DNA of 64,000 nucleotides from JAPOKJ01 sp031421635 (GTDB lineage: Bacteria; Pseudomonadota; Gammaproteobacteria; Burkholderiales; Burkholderiaceae_E): positions 62,001 through 126,000 of the forward strand of contig JANOPA010000026.1 of assembly GCA_031421635.1 (NCBI GenBank). The letters are read 5' to 3'. The notes under the pieces are model-generated. The model saw only the letters and a program-made list of their open reading frames with translations, was not told the origin of the DNA and searched no databases. Positions 33,333 to 42,441 of the stretch are shown here, piece by piece (position 1 is the stretch's first letter; each line of letters begins with the position of its first letter). The position numbers were made by a program, and so were the translations under genes.

Positions 33333-33758
33333 ATGTCCTCACTTACCCTGGCTCAGGCCAACACCATTATTGCAACGGCTCTGGCCAAAGCCAGGGAGTC
33401 TGGCTTTGCGCCGATGGGTATCGCGGTGCTCGATGCTTCGGGGAATCTGAAGGCCTTTGCTAGCGAGGACGGTGCCAGCATGTTTCGCTTTGATATTGCT
33501 CGGGCCAAGGCTTGGGGTGCGGTCGGCATGGGCGCCTCCAGCCGAACTTTGGGGCAGCGCGCTAAGGATAACCCCAACTTTTTTGTCTCGCTTTCGGCGA
33601 CTTCGCAAGGTAAATTCTTGCCTCAAACCGGGGCGGTGGTGATCAAGGACGCAAAGGGCCTCGTGATCGGAGCGGTTGGAGCGAGTGGCGGAACGGGTGA
33701 TGAGGACGAATTGATCTGTATCGCTGGCGTGACTGCTGTTGGTCTCGCACACGCCTAA
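33333..33758 (+). CDS. GlcG/HbpS-family protein
   Basis: A 141-residue heme-degradation-domain (GlcG/HbpS) protein: LTLAQANTIIATALAKARESGFAPMGIAVLDASGNLKAFASEDGA, then GVGASGGTGDEDELICIAG. Such proteins accompany many oxidative catabolic operons, with unclear roles. ATG 33333 follows a GGAG at 5 nt. It is divergent from the dioxygenase operon and overlaps the GIY-YIG-like gene by 20 bp. Confidence 0.88.
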   Translation: MSSLTLAQANTIIATALAKARESGFAPMGIAVLDASGNLKAFASEDGASMFRFDIARAKAWGAVGMGASSRTLGQRAKDNPNFFVSLSATSQGKFLPQTGAVVIKDAKGLVIGAVGASGGTGDEDELICIAGVTAVGLAHA

Positions 33759-34077
33759 GCGCCAAAGCCACCATGTCTACGTGGTGGCGCTCGCCGATCA
33801 AGTCTGGAATGAAGGCAGTTTCCGCCGTGCCAATCCCGAGTACGTGCTAGGCAAGCCTTTCGTATATGTGGGTATGACCGGTCTCGACCCAGACCGACGT
33901 TTTGACAAACATAAAGCCGGTATTCAGTCGAATCGCTTCGTTCGCGAGTATGGCATTCGACTGATGCCCGAACTTTACGAGATCTACAACCCCATGCCTT
34001 ACGAAGCCGCTCGCGAGATGGAGGTTGAATTGGCTATTGGCCTGCGCGAGGCGGGGTTTGGCGTGTGGCAGGCTTAG
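33739..34077 (+). CDS. GIY-YIG-like small protein
   Basis: A 112-residue protein with HVYVVALADQVWN near the start and FVYVGMTGLDPDRRFDKHKAG, resembling the two strands and following helix of a GIY-YIG nuclease domain (V-Y-V as GIY, YVG as YIG, then Arg and His). The later Glu is in YEAAREMEVELAIGL. It starts with TTG inside the end of the GlcG gene; an internal GTG may be used instead. It lies at the edge of the decayed island at 34.1-35.2 kb, and whether it belongs there is unclear. Nuclease activity is unproven. Confidence 0.65.
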   Translation: MVSHTPKRQSHHVYVVALADQVWNEGSFRRANPEYVLGKPFVYVGMTGLDPDRRFDKHKAGIQSNRFVREYGIRLMPELYEIYNPMPYEAAREMEVELAIGLREAGFGVWQA

Positions 34078-34177
34078 GATTTCGAACCGGAGGTTGTGGC
34101 CTTTTGACTGAACTCGCTGAGTATTGCCCTATTAGAGGATTCGTCCCGGCTGCGCTCCATTGGATGGCCGCAGCCGA

Positions 34178-34504
34178 ACGGCAAGGTCAGAACTTATACC
34201 CAGCAAATACCGTGCGCTTGATGATGAGCTTTCGGCGGGCACGCTTGAATCTCGATTGAGTGACAAAGGTGTGATGTTCTATTGGCGCTTGGAGGTGCGG
34301 CCTAAAACTTACCGGCCAAGAAACGGCGCTCGCCTAAAAGAAGGCCAACGTTTTAGAAGAGCAGGTGCGCAAAACTCGCCAATCCTTCACGGTTGAGCTT
34401 CTGATTGCCAAATACTGCGAACATCAGGAATTGCTCGGTAAACAAAGCGCCTGCGATGCCCGAAATATTTTGGTGAATCACAGTGAGCTCCTACCTTCGG
34501 GCGG
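34178..34504 (+). pseudogene. Tyrosine integrase remnant (N-terminal part, frameshifted)
   Basis: One frame reads SKYRALDDELSAGTLESRL and then KGVMFYWRLEVRPKTYR, like the arm-binding domain of burkholderial phage-type integrases. After a frame change near 34338 another frame reads QVRKTRQSFTVELLIAKYCE and HQELLGKQSACDARNIL, like the following core-binding helix. The catalytic domain with R-H-R-Y is absent. It is therefore a broken integrase, joined directly to an antitoxin remnant, beside tRNA-Asn, a classic integration site. Confidence 0.65.
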
Positions 34505-34668
34505 CAATATCACCCGAGTTTGCGATCAGGCTTGAGTTATGGCTTGGCAAGGAGCGCGGCGGCGATGCAACGGCATGGCTATCGCAGCAATTGGCCTATG
34601 ACTTGTGGCAGGCCCGCAAAGTTAAACAACCGAAGATTAAACCGGCGCAAAGCTTGATCGAAGCATAG
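34483..34668 (+). pseudogene. HigA-like antitoxin remnant
   Basis: A 61-codon frame from GTG 34483 reads AAISPEFAIRLELWLGKE and TAWLSQQLAYDLWQARKV. This matches the C-terminal half of HigA/VapI antitoxins (ISPEMALRLE..., AW...AYDL.QA). The helix-turn-helix N-terminus and any toxin gene are missing. It begins inside the end of the integrase remnant, so a deletion joined the two. Confidence 0.65.
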
Positions 34669-34839
34669 CGCCGTGAAGTTTCGCAGCGCCTAGCCCGACG
34701 CGGCGAACATCGGAACCCGGCGGTTGGTGTTGCGATGCGCCTTGGGGGCGACGCTAGGGGCGCTGTAACTATTTGGTTCATCTGGCTCTCGAATATTGCA
34801 TAAATACGGGTAAATGCAGGTGACGGTGAAGTTTTTTTT

Positions 34840-35142
34840 GTGAGCCTCGATCCATTGCCGAAAGTCGCAGCGTTCAATGCGAGTCTCTTGCCCGAGGTAT
34901 TGCGAGCCTGGGTGATGGATATTGCCAATCGAATGCAATGCCCTCCAGACTACCCGGCGGTGGCTGCATTGGTTGCACTCTCTAGCCTTATCGGCGCGAA
35001 GGCTGTCTGCGATACCGTCGACTTAGCGGCCAGTGGTGAACGAATTGTTTCCAGAAGCACTCCCCGAAATTACGGAACGTTTACGGAACTTTCCGATCTG
35101 AATTTTCTAAAAATAAAAAAGCCCAAAACGCTGAAGCGCTAA
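34840..35142 (+). pseudogene. DUF3987-type protein, N-terminal fragment
   Basis: From GTG 34840 the frame reads PLPKVAAFNASLLPEVLRAW and DIANRMQCPPDYPAVAALVA, the start of DUF3987/primase-associated proteins carried by prophages and integrative elements (normally several hundred residues). Similarity stops after about residue 60, and the frame ends at 35142 in the terminator of tRNA-Asn. The stretch 34669-34839 before it has no recognisable gene. Confidence 0.65.
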
Positions 35143-35148
35143 GGGCTT
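35109..35148 (-). terminator. Rho-independent terminator of tRNA-Asn
   Basis: On the minus strand AAGCCC (35148-35143) pairs with GGGCTT (35124-35119) and is followed by TTTTATTTTTAG. It lies 17 bp beyond the CCA end of the tRNA gene. Confidence 0.75.
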
Positions 35149-35165
35149 GATTAAATTAGTATTTT

Positions 35166-35241
35166 TGGCTCCTCGACCTGGGCTCGAACCAGGGACCTAC
35201 GGATTAACAGTCCGGCGCTCTACCAACTGAGCTATCGAGGA
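35166..35241 (-). tRNA. tRNA-Asn (anticodon GUU)
   Basis: A 76-nt cloverleaf with encoded CCA: acceptor TCCTCGA pairing with TCGAGGA, D arm with AGCTCAGTTGGTAGAGC, anticodon GTT (complement of 35206-35208), and T arm CCTGG-TTCGAGC-CCAGG. Discriminator G. The neighbouring integrase and DUF3987 remnants suggest it served as an attachment site, although no second copy of its 3' end is visible. Confidence 0.97.
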
Positions 35242-35330
35242 AACGTAGCCCATCATTATAGCGAGGAATCACGCATTTCACCAAACGGCCGTCGGCGACC
35301 GGTGACCGACGGCCGTTTGTCTGAGGCGAA

Positions 35331-36539
35331 TTAGCTCTTCATAACCTTGGCAACAGCTTCGCACACTGGATCGAGGTTTTTGTCGTTAAGTGCTGCTACA
35401 CAAATACGGCCTGTTCCAATTGCATACACGGCAAATTCATCGCGAAGGCGATCAACCTGGGTCGACGTCAATCCTGAATAGGAGAACATGCCGCGCTGGG
35501 CGATGACGAAATCCATATTTTGCTGAACACCAAGCTCTTCCAGCTTTGCGACGAAACTAGCACGCATCTTGCGAATGCGATTACGCATGCCGGCCAACTC
35601 GTCTTCCCACATGTTGCGCAGCTCGGGCGTGCTGAGCACGGTCGCCACAATGGTCGCGCCGTGCGTCGGCGGATTGGAGTAGCTGGTGCGAATCACTCGT
35701 TTAACTTGGCTAATGACTTTCGTCGTTTCGTCTTGGTTTTGGGTGACAATGGTGAGGGCGCCGACGCGCTCGCCGTAGAGCGAGAACGACTTGGAAAATG
35801 AGCTGGATATAAAGAAACTCATGCCGGAGGCGGTGAGGGTACGCAACGCCGCAGCGTCTTCATAGATCCCGTCGCCAAAGCCTTGATAGGCCATGTCGAG
35901 GAACGCGAGTAAGTTGCGTGCCTTGATCGTATCGGTGATTTGTTGCCACTGAGCCGGGCTCATATCAACACCCGTCGGGTTATGACAGCAGGCATGCAAC
36001 ACAATCACGTCGCCCTCCGGTAAAGCGTTGAGGCAGGCAAGGGTTTGATCAAACGCAATGCCGTGATTAGAGGCTTGGTAATACGGATAAGATTTGACGA
36101 CGAAGCCTGCTGCTTCAAACAGAGCACGATGGTTTTCCCAGCTTGGGTCAGATATCCATACTGTGGCCGAGGGCTTTAGGCGCTTGATGAAGTCGGCTCC
36201 GATGCGCAATCCACCGGTTCCGCCAAGCGCTTCAAAGGTGGCGGCACGCCCTGCCTTGATGACTTCTGAGTCAGCACCGAACAGTAATTCCTGCACCGCT
36301 TTGTTGTAGGCCACGACACCTTCTATCGGGAGGTAGCCTCTGGTGGGTGCGCTCAAAGCACGCGCCGCTTCAGCCTGTTGCACGGCCTTAAGTAGCGGCA
36401 GCTTTCCGTTCTCGTCGTAATAAACGCCAACGCCTAGGTTGGCTTTATGGCCCCGCATATCGGAGTTATAAGCTTCCGTCAAGCCCAAAATGGGGTCACG
36501 GGGGGCTAGTTCGACTGCGGAAAACACGGAGGATGACAT
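35331..36539 (-). CDS. Aromatic amino-acid / aspartate aminotransferase
   Basis: Class I fold PLP transaminase of 402 residues, TyrB/AspC type. The PLP lysine is Lys250 in SSFSKSFSLYGERVG, with LHACCHNPTGVDMSP, DMAYQGFGDG and the C-terminal Arg in TGRICVAALN. The N-terminal VELAPRDPILGLTEAYNSD is characteristic. It transfers amino groups among Asp, Tyr, Phe and 2-oxoglutarate. It is divergent from uvrB across 179 bp that include an inverted repeat (36587-36594 with 36619-36627). Confidence 0.95.
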   Translation of the reverse strand: MSSSVFSAVELAPRDPILGLTEAYNSDMRGHKANLGVGVYYDENGKLPLLKAVQQAEAARALSAPTRGYLPIEGVVAYNKAVQELLFGADSEVIKAGRAATFEALGGTGGLRIGADFIKRLKPSATVWISDPSWENHRALFEAAGFVVKSYPYYQASNHGIAFDQTLACLNALPEGDVIVLHACCHNPTGVDMSPAQWQQITDTIKARNLLAFLDMAYQGFGDGIYEDAAALRTLTASGMSFFISSSFSKSFSLYGERVGALTIVTQNQDETTKVISQVKRVIRTSYSNPPTHGATIVATVLSTPELRNMWEDELAGMRNRIRKMRASFVAKLEELGVQQNMDFVIAQRGMFSYSGLTSTQVDRLRDEFAVYAIGTGRICVAALNDKNLDPVCEAVAKVMKS

Positions 36540-36718
36540 TTTGGGTCTAAGTTATTGATTTGTAATGAAAAGCGATTGGACCCTCTAAAAAGCTTGCTTA
36601 ATTATTAGGCAAAAGACTAGCTTTTTTGGGGTATGACGGGGATAATTACCAGCTTCAACGCGCGAAGTTGTTGCGGCGCGCCAATTTCACGGTATTTACT
36701 TGATTTTAACACCTCAAA

Positions 36719-38818
36719 ATGTCCGGTCCAACGGTTGAACTTTCTCTAACTGAGAACAAGTTTGTGAGCTACGAAGGCAGTCCCTTCCAGCTCTATCAGC
36801 CGTTTGCTCCGGCCGGTGATCAGCCGCAGGCCATCGCCAAGCTGGTGGAAGGCGTTCAGGACGGCCTAAGTTTTCAGACACTTTTGGGCGTGACCGGGTC
36901 GGGTAAGACTTACACGATGGCGAATGTCATTGCGCAATTAGGTCGGCCAGCCTTGGTGCTCGCCCCCAATAAAACACTAGCCGCCCAGTTGTATTCTGAG
37001 ATGCGAGAGTTCTTCCCGAACAACGCGGTGGAGTACTTCGTGTCGTACTACGACTATTATCAGCCAGAGGCCTACGTGCCTCAGCGCGATCTCTATATTG
37101 AGAAAGATTCCTCGATCAACGACCATATCGAGCAGATGCGTCTGTCTGCGACAAAATCGTTGCTTGAGCGTCGCGATGTCGTGATTGTGGCCAGCGTCTC
37201 GTGTATTTACGGTATTGGTAACCCCGACGAATACCACGCCATGATTATGACCCTTCGGGTTGGCGACAAGATGGGCCAAAGGGATGTTTTGCAGCGCCTT
37301 GTTGCGATGCAGTACAAGCGCAACGAAACCGATTTCATTCGCGGTACTTTCAGGGTGCGCGGCGACACGATCGATATTTTCCCGGCCGAACACGCTGAGT
37401 TGGCTTTACGGATTGAGCTTTTCGACGATGCTGTTGAGAGCCTGACTTTGTTCGATCCCTTAACCGGTCGCACCCGTCAGAAAATACCTCGCTTCACGAT
37501 TTATCCCTCGTCTCACTATGTGACGCCACGAGCCACCGTGGTTCGGGCGATTGAGACGATAAAGGAGGAGCTGACTGATCGGCTCAAGTTTTTCTACGAT
37601 CAAGGTAAGTTCGTGGAGGCCCAGCGTCTTGAGCAGCGCACCCGGTTCGACCTGGAAATGCTCCAAGAAATTGGCTTTTGTAAGGGCATTGAGAACTATT
37701 CCAGGCATTTTTCGGGTGCAAAGCCCGGTGAGCCGCCGCCGACCTTGGTGGACTACATGCCGGATGACTCTCTGATGATCATCGATGAAAGCCATGTCAC
37801 CATCGGTCAATTGAACGGTATGTACCGAGGCGACCGCTCGCGTAAAGAAACGTTGGTGGAGTTTGGTTTTCGCATGCCGTCCGCGCTCGACAACCGGCCA
37901 CTGCGTTTTGACGAGTTTGAGGGCAAGCTGCGCCAAACTTTCTTTGTATCGGCGACGCCCTCTGAATACGAAAAGACACATGCCGGTCAAGTGGTTGAGC
38001 AAGTCGTTCGCCCCACGGGATTGATCGATCCCTCTATTGAAATTAGGCCAGCGACGACCCAAGTAGAGGACGTGCTTTCTGAAATTCATGAGCGTGTAAA
38101 GGTTAAGGATCGAGTTTTAGTAACGACTTTGACCAAGAGAATGGCCGAAGACCTGACAGATTTCCTATCCGACCACCATGTAAAGGTGCGTTACTTGCAC
38201 TCTGACGTCGATACCGTCGAGCGGGTGGAAATTATTCGTGACCTCCGGCTGGGTGTGTTCGACGTCCTGGTAGGCATTAACTTGCTGCGCGAGGGTTTGG
38301 ATATTCCTGAGGTATCGCTGGTCGCGATTCTCGACGCAGACAAAGAGGGCTTTTTACGTTCAGAGCGCAGTCTGATCCAAACCATGGGTCGGGCCGCACG
38401 GAACATCAATGGGAAAGCTATTTTGTATGCCGACCGGATGACCGACTCGATGAAGCGTGCGATTGATGAGACTGATCGCCGTCGCATTAAGCAGGTTGCG
38501 TTCAACGCTTTGCACGGCATTGTGCCTGTGGGTGTTCGCAAGCAGGTCAGGGAATTGATTGATGGTGTGTACGACCCTCGCGAGGCCAAGGAAGAACTCA
38601 AGGCCGCGCAAGCTCAGGCGCACTACGAGGTGATGTCTGAAAAGAACATCGCTAAAGAAATTAAACGTCTCGAGAAACTGATGCTCGACCACGCACGGAA
38701 TCTCGAGTTTGAAAAAGCTGCCAGCGTGAGAGATCAACTGGGGGCGCTTAAGGAGCAAGTTTTTGGTTCGAACGGAAAAAATAATGTTGTCCCGTTCGTG
38801 GCTGATCGAGCCGCGTAG
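36719..38818 (+). CDS. uvrB: Excinuclease ABC subunit B
   Basis: DNA helicase-like damage-verification subunit of nucleotide excision repair, 699 residues. Walker A GVTGSGKT is at residues 57-64; the beta-hairpin is YYDYYQPEAYVPQRDLYIEKD, and the helicase motifs include DESHVTIGQ, FVSATPSEYE and QTMGRAARN. The C-terminal UvrC-binding UVR motif (KEIKRLEKLMLDHARNLEFE) is intact. The start ATG is at 36719. The phosphatase gene follows on the same strand. Confidence 0.98.
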   Translation: MSGPTVELSLTENKFVSYEGSPFQLYQPFAPAGDQPQAIAKLVEGVQDGLSFQTLLGVTGSGKTYTMANVIAQLGRPALVLAPNKTLAAQLYSEMREFFPNNAVEYFVSYYDYYQPEAYVPQRDLYIEKDSSINDHIEQMRLSATKSLLERRDVVIVASVSCIYGIGNPDEYHAMIMTLRVGDKMGQRDVLQRLVAMQYKRNETDFIRGTFRVRGDTIDIFPAEHAELALRIELFDDAVESLTLFDPLTGRTRQKIPRFTIYPSSHYVTPRATVVRAIETIKEELTDRLKFFYDQGKFVEAQRLEQRTRFDLEMLQEIGFCKGIENYSRHFSGAKPGEPPPTLVDYMPDDSLMIIDESHVTIGQLNGMYRGDRSRKETLVEFGFRMPSALDNRPLRFDEFEGKLRQTFFVSATPSEYEKTHAGQVVEQVVRPTGLIDPSIEIRPATTQVEDVLSEIHERVKVKDRVLVTTLTKRMAEDLTDFLSDHHVKVRYLHSDVDTVERVEIIRDLRLGVFDVLVGINLLREGLDIPEVSLVAILDADKEGFLRSERSLIQTMGRAARNINGKAILYADRMTDSMKRAIDETDRRRIKQVAFNALHGIVPVGVRKQVRELIDGVYDPREAKEELKAAQAQAHYEVMSEKNIAKEIKRLEKLMLDHARNLEFEKAASVRDQLGALKEQVFGSNGKNNVVPFVADRAA

Positions 38819-38915
38819 CCTCTTCAAGGCTTTCTTGAAGAAGCTCGCAGCTATTTTTGGTTTTATTACTCAGGCGGATAGAAAAATGGCAAAAAGGGAA
38901 CCTCTGTCGTTGGCA

Positions 38916-39407
38916 ATGACTACCAGGGTGTTGTTTGTATGTATGGGGAACATTTGTCGCTCTCCCATGGCCGAAGGCGTGTTTAATCACATAGTGCGCC
39001 AAGCTGGTCTGGAAGATGTCGTTAAATGCGATTCAGCAGGCACGCACGCTTTTCATAATGGCGAGCAACCAGACAAGCGCGGCATCACTGCTGCAGCGAA
39101 GCGGGGCTACCAGTATGGTGATCATCGTGCACGACGGGTCAAGGAAAAAGACTTCGAAGACTACGATCTCATACTAGCAATGGATTGGGACAATTTGGCT
39201 GCACTACAAGCGGCCGCTCCGAAGGGCGCTCAACATAAAATTCAATTACTCATGCGTTTTGCAACGGAACATGAATCGGCAACGATTCCCGATCCGTACT
39301 ACGGCAATGCTCAAGGTTTTGAGCAGTGTCTCGATTACATTGAAGATGCTTGCACTGGTTTGCAGGAAGTCGCTAAGCGACGTGCGACGCAGGTCGCAGC
39401 GGCTTAA
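38916..39407 (+). CDS. Low-molecular-weight protein-tyrosine phosphatase
   Basis: A 163-residue phosphatase with the P-loop VCMGNICRSP (Cys9, Arg15) and the general acid Asp in PDPYYG. ATG 38916 gives the standard length; an in-frame ATG at 38886 would add ten residues, and the ribosome site is weak for both. Its position between uvrB and isc genes recurs in Burkholderiales. A strong terminator follows. The targets are unknown. Confidence 0.94.
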   Translation: MTTRVLFVCMGNICRSPMAEGVFNHIVRQAGLEDVVKCDSAGTHAFHNGEQPDKRGITAAAKRGYQYGDHRARRVKEKDFEDYDLILAMDWDNLAALQAAAPKGAQHKIQLLMRFATEHESATIPDPYYGNAQGFEQCLDYIEDACTGLQEVAKRRATQVAAA

Positions 39408-39442
39408 GGATCAATCTTTTGCTGGATCGGCACGCGTTGTGC

Positions 39443-39470
39443 AAAAAAAGCGGCTTCGGTCGCTTTTTTT
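39443..39470. terminator. Strong rho-independent terminator
   Basis: AAAAAAAGCG (39443-39452) pairs with CGCTTTTTTT (39461-39470), extended by G-U and C-G pairs closing a UUCG tetraloop. Its A and T tracts would allow termination in both directions. It ends the uvrB-phosphatase unit. Confidence 0.85.
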
Positions 39471-39559
39471 ATTCCGCGTCGATCAACTCGCTCGATCGAT
39501 GGTGACCGGATTCGCTACACTACGGCCCAGAAGATGCTCATGCATCAATGGAGACCTGA

Positions 39560-40009
39560 TTGAAACTCAAAATTAACGGTGTGGATCGAGAGATCAAGTC
39601 CGCACCCGATACACCGCTCCTGTGGGTGCTGCGCGATGAGATCAAACTCACCGGAACCAAATTTGGATGCGGTATTTCTGCTTGTGGTGCGTGCACCGTG
39701 CAAGCGGATGGGGCCCCGATACGCAGTTGCGTGATGCCCGTTCAAGCACTTGAGGGCAAGTCCATCAAGACGATTGAAGGCCTGTCGAGTGATCGCTCCC
39801 ATATTCTTCAAAAAGCTTGGATTGCCCAGCAAGTACCTCAATGCGGTTATTGCCAGTCAGGTTTTTTGATGACGGCAGAAGCTTTGCTTCGTGACAAACC
39901 AAAGCCCAGTGATGCCGATATTGATGCTGCTATTACTAATATTTGCCGCTGCGGCACCTATCCTGCAATGCGAGCGGCCATCAAACAGGCTGCGGAGATG
40001 AATTCATGA
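39560..40009 (+). CDS. 2Fe-2S subunit, isoquinoline 1-oxidoreductase type (IorA-like)
   Basis: A 149-residue small subunit of a molybdenum hydroxylase: GTKFGCGISACGACTVQADG binds the first cluster, and VPQCGYCQSGFLM with ICRCGTYPAMRAAI the second. GISACGACT is typical of the IorA branch, whose partner is a membrane-anchored large subunit and which lacks an FAD subunit. The TTG start is the only one that begins MKLKINGVD. It overlaps the next gene by 4 bp. Confidence 0.92.
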   Translation: MKLKINGVDREIKSAPDTPLLWVLRDEIKLTGTKFGCGISACGACTVQADGAPIRSCVMPVQALEGKSIKTIEGLSSDRSHILQKAWIAQQVPQCGYCQSGFLMTAEALLRDKPKPSDADIDAAITNICRCGTYPAMRAAIKQAAEMNS

Positions 40010-42297
40010 GTGAGCGCAGAATGTTTACGAATAATGAAGCCGCGCAACCCAGGCGTTGGGGGCGACGGGTTTTTATCATCACAGCGGGCTTAGTTGGTGG
40101 TGGCCTCGCTGTCGGTGCGGGCTACATCGGGAACAAGCTTTCCAAAGACAATACGTTCAAATTACCTAGTCCAGAGGGCGGCGGTACCTTTGGCGCTTGG
40201 CTGACCATTGACAAGAGCGGCGCAGTCAATGTGGCGATTCCCAATCAGGAAATGGGGCAAGGCATTATGTCCACCATTGCCATGATTGCTGCTGAAGAGC
40301 TGGAATGTGATTTGACTAAGCTCAGCGCTTCTCAAGCACCGGTGCAGGCCATTTACGCTAACCCGCTGGTGCTACTTGATGGGCTGCCATTTCGGCCTGA
40401 AGATCAAGGATTGGTTGCGAGCGGTACCCGCTGGACCATGGACAAAGTGTTGCGTGCCTTAGGCGTACAAGCCACAGGCGGTTCGACCTCTACGCGAAAC
40501 GCATTTATGGCGGTGCGACAAGCCGGAGCGTCGGCCCGTGCGGCTTTGGTGGCTGCTGCCGCCAAACAGTTCGGTGTGGATGCCGACAAGTTACAGGTGG
40601 CCAACGGGTTGGTTACCGATAAGGTCAGTGGCAAGTCTCTAAGTTTTGGGGAACTGGCCGCTGAAGCCTCAGCAATTCCCATCATGGGCGAACTCAAAAA
40701 ACCAGAAAACTTCAAGCTCATCGGTAAAGGTATGCCCCGCCTGGATGTGCCGGCTAAAACAGATGGCTCGGCACAATTTGGTATCGATGTTCGCTTGGAC
40801 GGGCAAGTCTATGCAGCCATCGTGCATGCGCCAAAATTGGGTTCTAAGCTGAAGAGCGCGGAGCTTGGCGAGAAGCTTCCCGGCGTGTTGCAAGTCGTCA
40901 AGGGCGAAGCTTTTTACGCGGTTGTAGCGGATGGCTACTGGCAAGCGAAGAGTGCGCTCAGTAAGGTCAAGGCGGAGTGGGTGGATGGTCCGGATAGCAA
41001 GATGTCGAGCGGCGAAATCTTTGGCCGTTACGTGGCCGCTATTGATAAAGGCGGATTAAGCGAATACGAGTCGCGTGGCGACCTCAAAGCGGGCATGGGT
41101 GCTGCTAAAACGAAGATTAGCGCCGAGTACCGCGTACCGTTCTTGGCCCATGCGCCCATGGAGCCAATGAACTGCACTGTACTGATTAAGGACGGCAAAT
41201 GCACAGTTTGGGCCGGCAACCAGTCACCCACTTTGGTGAAATGGTTTGCACAAAAAGTGAGTGGATTGAACGACGACGCAGTCGAGGTCCATACACCCTA
41301 TCTTGGCGGGGGGTTTGGTCGACGCGCCGAGCCCGACTTCATCGTTGAGGCCGTAGAAATTGCCAAAGCGCTAGCCGGTCGACCAGTGCAAACGATTTGG
41401 TCTCGAGAGGAAGATATTCGTCAAGACGTTTATCGCCCGGCGGCACTTTCTCGTTTTGAAGCAGGCTTTGACGACAAGGGCAAGTTACTTGCCTGGCATA
41501 ACCGCATCGCCGGCCCTTCGGTGGCTGAGGCTTTTACCCAGCGCATGATGCCGGACGCTGGGGGCGGCCTGCCGGACAAAACCAATGCTGAAGGTGCGAC
41601 CTTCCTGCCTTATGATTTCCCCAGCCTGAAGGTTGAGCATGCCAAAGTGCCGGTGCCAATGCGGGTTGGGTTTTGGCGCAGTGTCGGTCATAGCTTCAAC
41701 GCCTTCTTCGCTGAAAGCTTCTTGGACGAATGTGCCGTCGCGGCCAAGGTTGACCCGATGACCTACCGCCGCCAGCTACTCGCTCAGCAGCCTCGTTACC
41801 TGAAGGTGCTCGACGAAGTGGCAAGGCTCTCGCAATGGGACAAACCGCTCGCGGCGATTGAGGGCAAAAAAGTTGGTAGAGGGGTTGCCATCGCCGAAAG
41901 CTTCCATTCCATCGTTGCGGAAGTTGCTGAAGTGGAGGTTTCTCCCGATGGCGCGATTCGCGTTCGCAAAGTGTTTGCAGCCGTCGATTGTGGTTTGGGA
42001 ATTGATCCCGTCAATATTCGCGCGCAAATCTCGAGCGCGATTATCTACGGTTTGACGGCCGCGCTATATGGCCGCATTGACTTTGAAGACGGTGCCGTCA
42101 GGCAGGGAAATTTCAACGACTATCCCATGTTGACGATGGGGGCATGCCCTTTGATTGAAACGGTCATTGTCAATAGCACGGCGGAACTCGGCGGGATCGG
42201 AGAGGTGGGTACGCCTCCCATTGGCCCAGCCGTTGCAAACGCGGTTTTCCAGGCTACCGGCAGGCGTCTAAGGGAGTTGCCACTCAAGCTTTCTTAG
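40006..42297 (+). CDS. Molybdopterin-binding subunit, isoquinoline oxidoreductase type (IorB-like)
   Basis: A 763-residue large subunit with an N-terminal twin-arginine-like, membrane-spanning segment (RRWGRRVFIITAGLVGGGLAVGAGY), so it faces the periplasm. Motifs are EMGQGIMSTIAMIAAEEL, APMEPMNCTVLIKDG, YLGGGFGRRAEPD, VGFWRSVGHSFNAFF, and the catalytic Glu in GGIGEVGTPPIGPAV. Such enzymes oxidise N-heterocycles or aldehydes and pass electrons to cytochromes. ATG 40006 overlaps the stop of the small subunit; no cytochrome or XdhC gene is adjacent. Confidence 0.93.
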   Translation: MSERRMFTNNEAAQPRRWGRRVFIITAGLVGGGLAVGAGYIGNKLSKDNTFKLPSPEGGGTFGAWLTIDKSGAVNVAIPNQEMGQGIMSTIAMIAAEELECDLTKLSASQAPVQAIYANPLVLLDGLPFRPEDQGLVASGTRWTMDKVLRALGVQATGGSTSTRNAFMAVRQAGASARAALVAAAAKQFGVDADKLQVANGLVTDKVSGKSLSFGELAAEASAIPIMGELKKPENFKLIGKGMPRLDVPAKTDGSAQFGIDVRLDGQVYAAIVHAPKLGSKLKSAELGEKLPGVLQVVKGEAFYAVVADGYWQAKSALSKVKAEWVDGPDSKMSSGEIFGRYVAAIDKGGLSEYESRGDLKAGMGAAKTKISAEYRVPFLAHAPMEPMNCTVLIKDGKCTVWAGNQSPTLVKWFAQKVSGLNDDAVEVHTPYLGGGFGRRAEPDFIVEAVEIAKALAGRPVQTIWSREEDIRQDVYRPAALSRFEAGFDDKGKLLAWHNRIAGPSVAEAFTQRMMPDAGGGLPDKTNAEGATFLPYDFPSLKVEHAKVPVPMRVGFWRSVGHSFNAFFAESFLDECAVAAKVDPMTYRRQLLAQQPRYLKVLDEVARLSQWDKPLAAIEGKKVGRGVAIAESFHSIVAEVAEVEVSPDGAIRVRKVFAAVDCGLGIDPVNIRAQISSAIIYGLTAALYGRIDFEDGAVRQGNFNDYPMLTMGACPLIETVIVNSTAELGGIGEVGTPPIGPAVANAVFQATGRRLRELPLKLS

Positions 42298-42372
42298 AAC
42301 CAATAATTTTATTGAAGCGGCCGTTTCTAATTAAATTGTTTGTCATAGACAAAGACCCTCTGAAGGAAACGG

Positions 42373-42397
42373 ATTCTCGACTAAAATAGTCGGGATA
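42373..42397 (+). promoter_or_regulatory. IscR type 1 binding site upstream of iscR
   Basis: CGACTA-AAA-TAGTCG (42378-42392) is a perfect dyad that fits the type 1 IscR consensus (YYGACTRWWWYAGTCRR) across its core. A TATAGT at 42402-42407 could be the -10 element. IscR with a [2Fe-2S] cluster would repress its own operon here. Confidence 0.8.
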
Positions 42398-42441
42398 GAC
42401 CTATAGTAGAGGTTGATCTTCTACGTTTATCGGGGCTGATT

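Noticed and set aside
34078..34110. A 'ttcgaacc' sequence resembling the T loop of a tRNA, possibly a second attachment site.
   Set aside because: No stems or acceptor can be formed around it, and it does not match the tRNA-Asn 3' end.
33739..35142. A toxin-antitoxin or anti-phage system.
   Set aside because: Only fragments remain: no toxin gene, no intact integrase, and the GIY-YIG-like protein has no defence partners.
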